From NCBI RefSeq assembly GCF_000813325.1, contig NZ_BBQE01000002.1: a stretch of DNA of 64,000 bases; one strand, 5' to 3'. This DNA comes from Sulfurospirillum cavolei (GTDB taxonomy: Bacteria; Campylobacterota; Campylobacteria; Campylobacterales; Sulfurospirillaceae). Position 1 is the first letter of the stretch, and the number at the start of each line of letters is the position of its first letter. The notes under the pieces were generated by a model. That model had not been told where the DNA came from. It searched no databases and saw only the letters and a list, made by a program, of their open reading frames with translations. Shown piece by piece: positions 35,350-44,382 of this stretch. The translations under genes and the position numbers were made by a program.

Positions 35350-36444
35350 ATGAAAAGCTCTTTGATCGTCGTAGGAAAAGCCTTGCGATACAATCTGCCG
35401 TTTTTAAATTATATCCATTCCACGATCACGAAACATTTGAATCTTCCCGATCAAACCGTCTATATCGATAAAAACGACAAAGACCTCTTTTTTGTGTTAG
35501 AAGAATCGATTTCGCATGCCGACGAAATCGTTATCGTCACCTCCAACGACAGTTTTAATCTAGTCAACAAAGTTATCGCGACGCTCGGTGAAGAGACGTT
35601 GGAACTCAAAGGCGGTATGTTGATCCCCTCTAAGGCCGTTCGTTATGAAACCGACAGCTACCTTTTAGCGCGGGAGGGCAAATATATCAACGTCATAAAA
35701 GCGACGGAAAATAAAAAACTTCCGCCTATTTTTATCGATAACACCAACGAATCGTCCCTTTTTTCCATCATCAATATCGATGAAGATTCCTTGAAAATTC
35801 TCGTCGAACCCTTAGCACAAAATTACGAAATCCGCATCACTCCGACGACAATCATCGACGGATGGATAAGCGTCGAAGCCGTTTCAAACAAATACGGCAA
35901 TTTGGAGAGTTTTTTCAAAGCCGTTAAATCGCTCTTACCTCAAAAAGTCATTCAGCATCCCGATGTTATCGAACATATTTGTACCTGTTTAGAAACGCAC
36001 GGTAAGACCTTAAGCGTTGCGGAAAGTTGCACCGGAGGATTGATCGCTTCGATGTTAACCGAACATTCGGGAGTCTCCGCCGTTTTTAAAGGCGGCATTG
36101 TTTCCTACGCCAACGAAATCAAAGCATCATGGCTCGGCGTCAACGAAGAGACCCTCGAACGCCACGGTGCGGTGAGCGAATTGTGCGTTAGGGAGATGTT
36201 AGAGGGCGTTTTAAACGCTAGCTTGGCCGACTATGCGATTGCCACAAGCGGTATCGCGGGACCAACCGGCGGAAGCATCGAAAAACCCGTCGGAACGGTT
36301 TTTGTGGGTGCCCGCGACAAAGAAGGAAACGTCCTAATCGAAAGGCTCCTTTTAGAAGGCGATCGACACTATATCCAACGTCAAAGCGCGTATCACGCCT
36401 TTAAACTTCTTTTACATGTCGGAGAAACACTTTTTTTAAAATAG
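35350..36444 (+). CDS. cinA: CinA-family protein (nicotinamide-nucleotide amidase domain with degenerate N-terminus)
   Basis: The C-terminal domain (about 210-362) matches the CinA/PncC deamidase: LSVAESCTGGLIASMLTEHSG, then VFKGGIVSYANEIKASWLGV and IATSGIAGPTGGS. This enzyme recycles NMN to NaMN. The N-terminal about 205 residues sit where a molybdopterin-binding-like (MoCF) domain would be, but the usual glycine-rich GDE motifs are not visible; they may be a worn form. The ATG at 35350 has AAGG upstream (an earlier TTG is in frame). It is divergent from ileS and followed by the tRNA cluster. Confidence 0.82.
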   Translation: MKSSLIVVGKALRYNLPFLNYIHSTITKHLNLPDQTVYIDKNDKDLFFVLEESISHADEIVIVTSNDSFNLVNKVIATLGEETLELKGGMLIPSKAVRYETDSYLLAREGKYINVIKATENKKLPPIFIDNTNESSLFSIINIDEDSLKILVEPLAQNYEIRITPTTIIDGWISVEAVSNKYGNLESFFKAVKSLLPQKVIQHPDVIEHICTCLETHGKTLSVAESCTGGLIASMLTEHSGVSAVFKGGIVSYANEIKASWLGVNEETLERHGAVSELCVREMLEGVLNASLADYAIATSGIAGPTGGSIEKPVGTVFVGARDKEGNVLIERLLLEGDRHYIQRQSAYHAFKLLLHVGETLFLK

Positions 36445-36456
36445 TGCAAATTTCTC

Positions 36457-36485
36457 TTGACAAATGAAATTTTTTTCTCTATAAT
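36457..36485 (+). promoter_or_regulatory. Consensus sigma-70 promoter of the tRNA cluster
   Basis: TTGACA and TATAAT separated by exactly 17 bases, about 30 bases upstream of the first tRNA. It is among the best promoter matches in the window, as expected for stable RNA. Confidence 0.85.
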
Positions 36486-36515
36486 TTCAGCCTCATTACG
36501 AGAAGAACGGTGAAT

Positions 36516-36591
36516 GACTCGTTAGCTCAGCCGGTAGAGCATCTCCCTTTTAAGGAGGTGGTCGATGGTTCGAATCCATCACGGGTCACCA
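36516..36591 (+). tRNA. tRNA-Lys (anticodon TTT), copy 1
   Basis: 76 bases including an encoded CCA. Acceptor stem GACTCGT/ACGGGTC with one G-U pair, anticodon loop CTTTTAA. First of six tRNAs in the cluster. Confidence 0.95.
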
Positions 36592-36606
36592 CTTTTTTAT
36601 TTGTGC

Positions 36607-36682
36607 GACCCCATCGTCTAGTGGTCCAGGATCCCGCCCTTTCACGGCGGTTACAGGGGTTCAAATCCCCTTGGGGTCGCCA
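36607..36682 (+). tRNA. tRNA-Glu (anticodon TTC)
   Basis: 76 bases with encoded CCA. Acceptor GACCCCA/TGGGGTC, anticodon stem CCGCC/GGCGG, loop CTTTCAC. Confidence 0.95.
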
Positions 36683-36711
36683 TTTAATTCTTTTTAACGT
36701 AGTGTCCCTTT

Positions 36712-36787
36712 GGTCGCTTAGCTCAGTTGGTAGAGCGCCACCCTTACAAGGTGGATGTCATAAGTTCGAGTCTTATAGCGACCACCA
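36712..36787 (+). tRNA. tRNA-Val (anticodon TAC)
   Basis: 76 bases with encoded CCA. Acceptor GGTCGCT/AGCGACC, anticodon loop CTTACAA. Confidence 0.95.
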
Positions 36788-36795
36788 TTTCGTGT

Positions 36796-36872
36796 GCGGC
36801 GGTAGTTCAGTTGGTTAGAATATCGGCCTGTCACGCCGGGGGTCGCGGGTTCGAGCCCCGTCCGCCGCGCCA
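36796..36872 (+). tRNA. tRNA-Asp (anticodon GTC)
   Basis: 77 bases with encoded CCA. Acceptor GCGGCGG/CCGCCGC, anticodon loop CTGTCAC. Only 8 bases from the Val gene. Confidence 0.95.
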
Positions 36873-36926
36873 CGTTTTTAGTTTCCCTCAGCATTTTCTT
36901 ATTTTGTTTTGAAACTGCCTGAGCAT

Positions 36927-37002
36927 GACTCGTTAGCTCAGTCGGTAGAGCATCTCCCTTTTAAGGAGGTGGTCGATGGTTCGAATCCATCACGGGTCAC
37001 CA
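36927..37002 (+). tRNA. tRNA-Lys (anticodon TTT), copy 2
   Basis: Differs from copy 1 by one base in the D loop (GTCGG in place of GCCGG). The flanks differ, so only the tRNA itself is duplicated. Confidence 0.95.
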
Positions 37003-37027
37003 TTGTCCTAAACAAAATCACGTGTGC

Positions 37028-37102
37028 GACCCCATCGTCTAGTGGTTAGGACACCGCCCTCTCAAGGCGGGAACGGGGGTTCAAGTCCCCCTGGGGTCGC
37101 CA
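37028..37102 (+). tRNA. tRNA-Glu (anticodon CTC)
   Basis: 75 bases with encoded CCA. Acceptor GACCCCA/TGGGGTC and anticodon stem CCGCC/GGCGG match the Glu(TTC) gene, but the loop is CTCTCAA, giving CTC, which reads GAG only. T arm GGGGG/CCCCC is perfect, so it looks functional. Confidence 0.9.
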
Positions 37103-37116
37103 TTTTCCTTCCTATA

Positions 37117-37560
37117 TTAAATTCTTTTTCCTCGTTGATTGATTCCCTCATTTTCATAAATATCGATTTCGTGTTTGTATTCGGGATTGGCTTTTTTAAG
37201 CTCTTCGTCCATAAACGCGATTAACTTCGCGTCCGCATTGCGATGACTCGCAACCAACAAGACGAAATTGAGATACACTTTAGCAATTTTGGGAGTCATT
37301 CCTTTTTGCTTTTCGGGAAAAGGACAAGCTTTGGCAACTTGTAAAATAGCATTGGTCAGATCGTTGCGCGTCGAATTGCGTTTAGCCGCAATTTCCACCA
37401 TCGCTTCGATAGCGATTTTACGAGCCTTTTCTTGTTCGACTTGACTGGGAATCGTTTCGATCACAACGGTTTTTTGAAGATTGGCGACAACGATAAATAA
37501 AGAGATAATGACAATTGCGATAACCGCAACAATGGCAAGAATCAGATAATTCTCTTGCAT
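37117..37560 (-). CDS. Hypothetical membrane-anchored protein, 147 residues, next to ccsBA
   Basis: Not recognised. It starts MQENYLILAIVAVIAIVIISLFI, a single membrane anchor (about 5-27), then a soluble helical part with a basic region (KARKIAIEAMVEIAAKRNSTR) and one cysteine in KACPFPEKQKG. The ATG at 37560 has GAAGG 8 bases before it; the longer frame to 37749 would overlap ccsBA. It lies 64 bases behind ccsBA and may share its transcript. A part in cytochrome c assembly is only suggested by position. Confidence 0.78.
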   Translation of the reverse strand: MQENYLILAIVAVIAIVIISLFIVVANLQKTVVIETIPSQVEQEKARKIAIEAMVEIAAKRNSTRNDLTNAILQVAKACPFPEKQKGMTPKIAKVYLNFVLLVASHRNADAKLIAFMDEELKKANPEYKHEIDIYENEGINQRGKRI

Positions 37561-37624
37561 GCCTATAGCCTTCCTGATTTTTGGGGCTATTATAGCACAA
37601 CTTGAAAAAGGCCATAGGCCTCTT

Positions 37625-40600
37625 TCAAGCGGAAGGTTTTGTCTCTTGACGTAAGGTTCGTTTAGGATATGCAAGCGTAATCGCCAACGCAACGATCGCG
37701 ACCGTGTAGTAAACGAAGCTCGGTACGGGTATCGGATCGCCTGCCGCATACGAATGCATACCGGAGAGGTAAAAGTTAACCCCGAAATAGGTCATAATAA
37801 TCGAAGCAAACGAAACGGTCGATGCTACGGCAAATGCAAACGGCGTATTGAGTTTCGGCACGAAGCGGAAATGCACGACGGCCGCGTATACTAAGATGGA
37901 TACCAACGCCCACGTCTCTTTTGGATCCCAACCCCAGTACCTTCCCCACGACTCGTTCGCCCATACGCCTCCCAAAAAGTTACCGACCGTTAAAAGGCTG
38001 AGCCCTAAAATCATCGCCATTTCATTGATTCGCGTCGCTTCGATAATATTGCGATCCAACTCTTGATTGCGGTTATGTTTGGCTTGGCTACCGCTACGTA
38101 AGATAAATAAAACGAGCGTAAAAAAGCCCAAAAGTGCGCACAAACCGAAAAAGCCGTAGCTTGCCGTAATGACGGAGACATGGATATTGAGCCAATACGA
38201 TTTTAAAACCGGAACCAGATTGGTAATTTGCGGATCCATCCAACTTAAATGCGCTACAAAAAGCGTAATACCGGCTAAGATCGACGTTAACGATAAAGAA
38301 ACGACCGATTGGCGTGCGAAGAAAATACCCGCTAACGCAATAGCCCACGCGATATAGATCATGGATTCGTATCCGTCGCTCCACGGTGCATGCTGTGCGA
38401 TGTACCAGCGAAGACCGAGTCCGGCACTGTGAACTAAAAAGCCGATAACCGTCAGCGTTAACACTGCTTGGGCTATCCATTGGATAGAGAGTTTTGGTTT
38501 AACCATTTTTGCGAAAATAAAGCATAAGAGTATCAACCCGCTTAAGAGATAAAGCGGCGTCAAACGATCGAAAATTTTTGCATGGTTAAAAAAGATTTCC
38601 GCTTTAATGCGGCTTGATGCGGGAATAATGTCGGCTCCGTATTGTTCTTGGTAAGACTGAAGTTTATCCAGTGCCTTGTCGGCATTGTCCCAGTTGCTTT
38701 TTTCCAAGCCTTCTCCGATCGCCTCAAAATAACCGCCTAACAATGCGCGCACTTCATCGCCTTCTTGTTTGGAAAAATTCATTACGGCTTCTTGGGGTGC
38801 AAACCATCGTTTCGAGAGGTCGTTTTGTTTCGGGATCATTTTAAAAATTTCTCCGGTATAGACCATATAACAGATGTTAACACGTTCGTCTACTTTTAAG
38901 ACGTCTTTATCAAACTGATTGCGTAATGCAGGTTTTTTTCGGTTGGCTTCTTCGGAAAACTTGGCCAGTTTAAAGCCGTGATCGCCCTCTTTTTCAAAAA
39001 AGTCGTTAAACGACGCGTATTTTTGATTTTCGGGAATTCCGATCATTTTTTTGAGTTCGGGATGAAATACTTTGATAATCGGAAGCGACTGCCATTCCGC
39101 CGGAGAACTCATCATGCTCAAAACGACTTGATTGGCATTCATACCTTGATACGTCGAACCACCGTATACTTTGTTAAGCACTTCGAAGGCAACGGTATCG
39201 ATCGGTTTGATACGCCCGTCCACGCTTTGTACCAACACTTTACCGAAACGGTCGGCATGTTTGGCGTCGTACTGTTTCAAAAAGCTTAAATACTCTTCCG
39301 TGGTATACGCATGTAAAGGCTGCGTCCATGTTAAGAATATCGCGCTTACGAGCACGAGTACCGATTTCATCTTAACCGTGTCGCGCTGAATCATAAACGC
39401 TAATTTGCGAAAACGGCTTTGGGGATTGAGCAGGTTTAAAAAGAGTCCTAAACTTAACAAAAAGTATCCTAAATAAGTCGGAATTTTTCCCGGATCGTTA
39501 TTGACCGATAAAATCGTACCTTTTTCGTCTTTATCGTACGATGATTGGAAGAAACGGAATCCTCGGTAATCCAAGACGTGATTCATATAGATACGAAACG
39601 GCAAACGTACGTTTTGCTCTTTATCGACGACTTCGACTTCGCTGGCATATGACATCGGCGACATGGAACCGGGGTATCGATCTAATTGAAATTCGTTCAA
39701 CTGAATGGAAAAAGGCAACGTAAACGTCTTCGAACCCCATTCAAACACAAACGGAACGCCTGCGATCGTTATCTTCGTCGGCTCGCCTTTAGCGCCTTTG
39801 CCTTGTCCGAACATCGCAACGTCGTGTCGTTCGCCTTTAAATTCGACCGTTACGACTAACGCGGACTCGACGCCTGCTTGAATCATCGGATTTTTATCTT
39901 CAACGACTTTTTCTTTTCCTTTTAAGCCGATATAACGCGGTGCAAAATTCATATTACCGACGGTATAAAGTTGTCCCGTCGTAAACGCTTCTTTGCGGTT
40001 TGCCTCAAACGTTCCTCGCGTATTTTCCGCCATCTTAAACCACGATACGTTTTCGTCTGAGAGCATGTAAAAGCTTTCGTTTTCCCTGAAAAAGCGTACC
40101 GTCGGCTTACTCGGTTTATCAAGCTTTGCATTGAAACTAAAAATATAATCGGGGGTTTCGTAAAATTCGCCTTCTTTAAGTGCAATACTTAAACTCTCCC
40201 CATAAGCACTGAGTATCATGGAAATCATCGCAACGCCGTTAGGATCGTCAACAACTTTTTTAGTCGCCCGCGGAAAATACTCTTTAAAACCTACATGTGC
40301 TTTTTCGCCGCCGACGTCCAAATCGAAGCTAAAACGATTTCCTCCTATTTGGGAAATCAACAAAGGATGAGCATAACTATAGCTTTTCCCCTCTTTGAGT
40401 GCGAAAGCTTGTACAAACGCTTCCGAAGAGAGTACGCGGTTTTCTTCCATGCCGTTTCGAATGTGCAAAGAGCCTTCAAAACCGAAATAACGCGTCATCC
40501 CCGAACCGATAAGAATCAAAAGAAAACTAAAATGAAACATCAAAGAAGGAAGTTTATCGCGTGTGTAGATTTTATAATGGATTATATTGTAAATGAGTAC

Positions 40601-40777
40601 GATACCAAGAGCTATTTGCAGAAGTTCAAACCACCATGACGTATAAATCAGCGCCCAACTCGTCTCGGCACCGAAATCGTTCTCCACAAAAGTCGCAACG
40701 GCACTAAAAAGGCCAAAAAGCAAGAGCAAAACAATCGCAACTTTCATCGATAAAAGTTGCTTCAATACACCGTTCAT
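37625..40777 (-). CDS. ccsBA: Fused cytochrome c biogenesis protein CcsBA (ResB-CcsA)
   Basis: System II synthase that moves heme across the inner membrane and attaches it to CxxCH apocytochromes. About 1050 residues: the ResB part has N-terminal spans (about 13-33, 55-70, 85-105), a large periplasmic section and a further span. The C-terminal CcsA part is polytopic and has the heme-handling WWD-type motif WGRYWGWDPKETWAL. Fusion of both halves is known in Campylobacterota. The ATG at 40777 has GAAGGA 8 bases upstream, a better fit than the in-frame TTG at 40783. Confidence 0.94.
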   Translation of the reverse strand: MNGVLKQLLSMKVAIVLLLLFGLFSAVATFVENDFGAETSWALIYTSWWFELLQIALGIVLIYNIIHYKIYTRDKLPSLMFHFSFLLILIGSGMTRYFGFEGSLHIRNGMEENRVLSSEAFVQAFALKEGKSYSYAHPLLISQIGGNRFSFDLDVGGEKAHVGFKEYFPRATKKVVDDPNGVAMISMILSAYGESLSIALKEGEFYETPDYIFSFNAKLDKPSKPTVRFFRENESFYMLSDENVSWFKMAENTRGTFEANRKEAFTTGQLYTVGNMNFAPRYIGLKGKEKVVEDKNPMIQAGVESALVVTVEFKGERHDVAMFGQGKGAKGEPTKITIAGVPFVFEWGSKTFTLPFSIQLNEFQLDRYPGSMSPMSYASEVEVVDKEQNVRLPFRIYMNHVLDYRGFRFFQSSYDKDEKGTILSVNNDPGKIPTYLGYFLLSLGLFLNLLNPQSRFRKLAFMIQRDTVKMKSVLVLVSAIFLTWTQPLHAYTTEEYLSFLKQYDAKHADRFGKVLVQSVDGRIKPIDTVAFEVLNKVYGGSTYQGMNANQVVLSMMSSPAEWQSLPIIKVFHPELKKMIGIPENQKYASFNDFFEKEGDHGFKLAKFSEEANRKKPALRNQFDKDVLKVDERVNICYMVYTGEIFKMIPKQNDLSKRWFAPQEAVMNFSKQEGDEVRALLGGYFEAIGEGLEKSNWDNADKALDKLQSYQEQYGADIIPASSRIKAEIFFNHAKIFDRLTPLYLLSGLILLCFIFAKMVKPKLSIQWIAQAVLTLTVIGFLVHSAGLGLRWYIAQHAPWSDGYESMIYIAWAIALAGIFFARQSVVSLSLTSILAGITLFVAHLSWMDPQITNLVPVLKSYWLNIHVSVITASYGFFGLCALLGFFTLVLFILRSGSQAKHNRNQELDRNIIEATRINEMAMILGLSLLTVGNFLGGVWANESWGRYWGWDPKETWALVSILVYAAVVHFRFVPKLNTPFAFAVASTVSFASIIMTYFGVNFYLSGMHSYAAGDPIPVPSFVYYTVAIVALAITLAYPKRTLRQETKPSA

Positions 40778-40896
40778 TCCCAATTTCCTTCGTAACTAAA
40801 TAGGGGTATGTTACCTTTTTAGAGTAAATAATTTATAAATCATTAAAGAAGCGGTAGCCTCATCGTTTCAGAGGCTACATGTAAGCAGGTTTGATC

Positions 40897-41592
40897 TTAT
40901 CCGCCGAGGTATTTTTTGCGGATTGTGTCGTCTCCGATCATCTCGGAAGCTTTACCGTTCATCACGATTTTGCCGTTTTCTAAAACGTAAGCTTTATCGG
41001 AAATTTTCAATGCGGCAAAAGCGTTTTGTTCTACGAGGAGGATTGTAATGCCCTCGTCTCTCAGTCGAAGTATCGTCTCAAAAACCTCTCCGACGATTTT
41101 AGGTGCAAGACCGAGGCTCGGTTCATCCAACATCAAGAGTTTCGGTTCGCCCATCAAGGCTCGCGAAATCGCCAACATTTGTTGCTCACCCCCGCTCATC
41201 GTTCCCGCGAGTTGATAGCGTTTGTCTTTGATCCGAGGGAAAAGCCCGTACATCGCATCGCGCAGATGTTCGTAATTTTCGTCGTTATTAAACGCACCCA
41301 TACGTAAATTTTCTTCAACCGTCAGGTTGATAAAGATTTTACGACCTTCCGGAACCAACGAAAGTCCGTGTTGAACGAGTGTATGCGTTTTATGGTGTTT
41401 GGTATCGAAACCTAAAAAATTAATATCTCCCGTTTTTTTGACGCTGTTGAGCAGTGCTTTCAGGGTCGAACTTTTACCCGCACCGTTGCTACCGATCAAC
41501 GAGACGATTTCCCCCTCTTTCACGTCAAAATCAATCCCTTTGACCGCTTCGATCAGTCCGTAATAGACATGTAGGTTTTTAACGTTAATCAT
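40897..41592 (-). CDS. livF: Branched-chain amino acid ABC transporter, ATP-binding protein LivF
   Basis: One of two ATPases of a LIV-type importer. The 231 residues contain Walker A GSNGAGKS, the signature MSGGEQQMLAI, Walker B KLLMLDEPSLGLAP and the H-like EQNAFAAL. It overlaps livG by 8 bases. It is the last gene of the liv series; a TACATGTAA copy lies just behind it (about 40875). Confidence 0.94.
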   Translation of the reverse strand: MINVKNLHVYYGLIEAVKGIDFDVKEGEIVSLIGSNGAGKSSTLKALLNSVKKTGDINFLGFDTKHHKTHTLVQHGLSLVPEGRKIFINLTVEENLRMGAFNNDENYEHLRDAMYGLFPRIKDKRYQLAGTMSGGEQQMLAISRALMGEPKLLMLDEPSLGLAPKIVGEVFETILRLRDEGITILLVEQNAFAALKISDKAYVLENGKIVMNGKASEMIGDDTIRKKYLGG

Positions 41593-42352
41593 GATGAAAA
41601 TCTCCTAAATACGCCGAAATCACTTCAGAATCTTGAATCGCGTCGCTGGGCTTTCCTTCGAAAATGGTTTTACCGTAATCAAGCACCAACACTTTGTCGC
41701 ACAATTGATTGACGAATTTCATATCGTGTTCGATCAAAAGTACCGTTAAGTCGAAATCTTCACGCGCTTTTTTGATGATGTTTCCCAACTCTTCCGTCTC
41801 GGACGGATTCATACCCGCTGCGGGTTCGTCGAGTAATAACAATTCCGGATTGGTCGCCAATGCACGTGCAATCTCAACTTTACGTTGCTGGCCGTAACTC
41901 AAATCGACCGCTTTGGCATGGGCAAACGCACTCATTCCAAAATAATCCAAAATCTCGAATGCGCGTTTTTTGATGCGTTTTTCTTCGCCGATAAAACGCG
42001 GAAAACGCGAAATAGCTTCAAAGAAACTGTAGCGTGCTTGGAAGTCAAATCCGATCAAAACGTTATCCAAAACGCTCATGCTCGAAAAAAGACGAATGTT
42101 TTGAAACGTTCGAGCAATACCGCGGCGAACGATTAAATGCGGTTTCAATCCGTGAATCATCTCGTTTCGGAAAATGACTTCTCCTGAACTTGGTTCGTAA
42201 TTTCCCGTGATGATGTTAAACATCGTCGTTTTACCTGCGCCGTTAGGCCCGATCAGTCCGAAAATCTCTTTTCGATCGACGCTAAAACTCGTCTCTTTAA
42301 TCGCCGTTACACCGCCGAAATTTTTAGTGACGTTATTGACATGTAAGATCAT
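41585..42352 (-). CDS. livG: Branched-chain amino acid ABC transporter, ATP-binding protein LivG
   Basis: Second ATPase of the importer. The 255 residues contain Walker A GPNGAGKT, the signature LSYGQQRKVEIARAL, Walker B LLLLDEPAAGMNP and LIEHDMKF. It overlaps livM by 4 bases (ATGA) and livF by 8. At its start an ACATGTAA site encodes residues L-H-V. Confidence 0.94.
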   Translation of the reverse strand: MILHVNNVTKNFGGVTAIKETSFSVDRKEIFGLIGPNGAGKTTMFNIITGNYEPSSGEVIFRNEMIHGLKPHLIVRRGIARTFQNIRLFSSMSVLDNVLIGFDFQARYSFFEAISRFPRFIGEEKRIKKRAFEILDYFGMSAFAHAKAVDLSYGQQRKVEIARALATNPELLLLDEPAAGMNPSETEELGNIIKKAREDFDLTVLLIEHDMKFVNQLCDKVLVLDYGKTIFEGKPSDAIQDSEVISAYLGDFHHD

Positions 42353-43380
42353 TTCGCACTCCTTTTACGGCCTTTGAAAAGATCTTTTAGCTCTTTCTTA
42401 CCCATAATGCCTTCTCGGGCAAAGAGCATAATAAAAATTAAGATTAACGAAAAGACGACCATACGCAATCCGGGCATTGCCGGCGTCGTATAACCGAAAA
42501 ATTTCATCGGTTCGTCCAAAAAGCGCATCCATTCGCTTCCGCCCATCACTAAAATCGTTCCGACAATCGCACCCGTCGTACTGCCGAGTCCTCCGAGCAC
42601 GATAATAATCAACAATTGAAACGTAAAGAAAAAGTCAAAAAGATCAGGTGAAATGCTTGTTAGCAATGCCGCCAAAAGCCCGCCGCCGACGCCTTCAAAA
42701 AAGGCACTCGTGCAAAAGGCAAAGGTTTTGGCTTTAAAGGTATTGACACCCATCGCAATCGCCGCATCTTCATCGTCGCGTACCGCTTTCATGGCACGTC
42801 CGAATTTAGAATTGACGATGTTCAAAACCGTTATAACCGCGATAATCGCAATACCGCCCGTCCAATACAAATTGGAAAATTCGGGAATATCGTTTAACCC
42901 CAAAGAGCCGTTGGTTACTTCGGGATAATTGATCGCAAATATTTTGATGATAAATCCAAAACCAAGCGTTACGATCGCCAAATAGTCTCCTCTAACCCTA
43001 AAAACAGGAAAAGAGAGCACCAACGCCAAACATGTCGCAAAAAATCCCGACAACACTAAAGCAACCACGAAATTGGCATGCAAGCTTAACACGAAAGGAT
43101 ACGGATCGACGATCGCGTATTGGTACTGTTTGGCTTCGGGAGAAACCAATAAAAGCGCGGTGACGTAAGCACCGATAGCGACAAAACCGTTCGGCTCGAG
43201 CGAAAACTGCCCCGTGACGCCGTTAATCAGATTGTAACTGACCGCCAAAATCGTAAAAATAGCGATATTGTTTAAAATACGAATCGTATATTCGTCAAAA
43301 AAGCTATTGGCGACACCGATAAATCCGATAACGCCGAACACGAATGAAAGGTTAATCCATTGATCTTTTTTTACCGTCAT
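42349..43380 (-). CDS. livM: Branched-chain amino acid ABC transporter, permease LivM
   Basis: Membrane component with about nine or ten predicted spans. About 343 residues from an ATG at 43380, one base after the livH stop. The LivHM-type signature is at YNLINGVTGQFSLEPNGFVAIGAYVTALL (split near residues 52-80), and the EAA-like loop GRAMKAVRDDEDAAIAMGVN matches permeases of this class. Confidence 0.93.
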   Translation of the reverse strand: MTVKKDQWINLSFVFGVIGFIGVANSFFDEYTIRILNNIAIFTILAVSYNLINGVTGQFSLEPNGFVAIGAYVTALLLVSPEAKQYQYAIVDPYPFVLSLHANFVVALVLSGFFATCLALVLSFPVFRVRGDYLAIVTLGFGFIIKIFAINYPEVTNGSLGLNDIPEFSNLYWTGGIAIIAVITVLNIVNSKFGRAMKAVRDDEDAAIAMGVNTFKAKTFAFCTSAFFEGVGGGLLAALLTSISPDLFDFFFTFQLLIIIVLGGLGSTTGAIVGTILVMGGSEWMRFLDEPMKFFGYTTPAMPGLRMVVFSLILIFIMLFAREGIMGKKELKDLFKGRKRSAK

Positions 43381-43381
43381 C

Positions 43382-44278
43382 TTAAAACCTACTCTTTTCA
43401 AAATCAATTCCTAAAATACCGGTCGGTTTGAACAATAAAATTAAGATGAGAAAGATAAACGCAAATGCGTCTTTGTATCCGCCCAGTTCCGGGAAAAAAG
43501 CAATCACGACCACTTCGGTAAAGCCGATAATCAACCCTCCTAAAACGGCCCCGCCGACGCTTCCGATGCCACCGACTACCGCCGCCGCAAACGCTTTAAG
43601 CCCGACTAAAACACCCATCATCGGATCGACGGAAGGATAATTCACGACCCAAAAAATACCGCCGACCGCCGCAAGTGCCGAGCCCATACCAAAAACGATC
43701 GTGATGATACGATTGGCGTCAATCCCCATAAGATTGACCGTATCGACGTCGAACGCAAGGGCGCGAATCGCCATGCCGTACTTGGTTTTAAACAAAACCC
43801 ACAAGATAATCGCTAATAACATAGCCGTCAAAATCGGTACGATCAAGGCCGATACGGGAATCGTAAGTCCGCCGAATTCTAAAATATCTTCCAAAACGCT
43901 CGGAACGGGGAAAGCTCTCGGTACGCCGCCGAAAAAAACGTTAAATGCGTTTTCTAAAAAAAAGCTGACGCCGATCGCCGTAATCAACAAAGAAATTTTG
44001 GGGGCGCTTCGAAGCGGTCGATAGGCGATTCTATCGCTTGCCATACCTAAGAGTGCTGAACCGACGATCGCCAATAAAACGGCGGCAAGGAACGGGAGTT
44101 CCAAAACGGCTACACCGAAAAATCCTAAAAATCCGCCGACCATCATAATATCGCCGTGCGCGAAATTGATCAAGCGAAGTACGCCGTACACCATCGTATA
44201 CCCGATTGCGATCAGCGCATACATACTACCAAGGCTAAAGCCGTTGATCATCTGTTGCATAAACATTGTAAAATCCAA
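43382..44278 (-). CDS. livH: Branched-chain amino acid ABC transporter, permease LivH
   Basis: Second permease. The start is placed at a TTG (44278), 7 bases after AGGAG; the ATG at 44266 lies too far from it (19 bases). About 298 residues, beginning MDFTMFMQQMINGFSLGSMYALIAIGYTMVYG (residues 1-32; the part after residue 11 is family-typical). GMAIRALAFDVDTVNLMGID is the EAA-like loop. The gene lies behind livK, with a hairpin between them. Confidence 0.9.
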   Translation of the reverse strand: MDFTMFMQQMINGFSLGSMYALIAIGYTMVYGVLRLINFAHGDIMMVGGFLGFFGVAVLELPFLAAVLLAIVGSALLGMASDRIAYRPLRSAPKISLLITAIGVSFFLENAFNVFFGGVPRAFPVPSVLEDILEFGGLTIPVSALIVPILTAMLLAIILWVLFKTKYGMAIRALAFDVDTVNLMGIDANRIITIVFGMGSALAAVGGIFWVVNYPSVDPMMGVLVGLKAFAAAVVGGIGSVGGAVLGGLIIGFTEVVVIAFFPELGGYKDAFAFIFLILILLFKPTGILGIDFEKSRF

Positions 44279-44344
44279 ATAGATGCTCCTAAAAAATTTT
44301 AAAAAACTTACCACACTCTGACATGTATGGCAACTTGTCTAAAA

Positions 44345-44369
44345 TTCTCTCCCCGAAATGAGGAGAGAA
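44345..44369 (-). terminator. Hairpin between livK and livH
   Basis: TTCTCTCC and GGAGAGAA form an 8-bp stem about 14 bases after the livK stop. T run on the minus strand is short, so partial termination is likely, giving more binding protein than permease. Confidence 0.55.
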
Positions 44370-44382
44370 AAACGTCGTTCTT

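Noticed and set aside
37561..37749. N-terminal extension of the membrane-anchored protein
   Set aside because: Overlaps the ccsBA end and lacks a ribosome site; the ATG at 37560 begins a clean membrane anchor.
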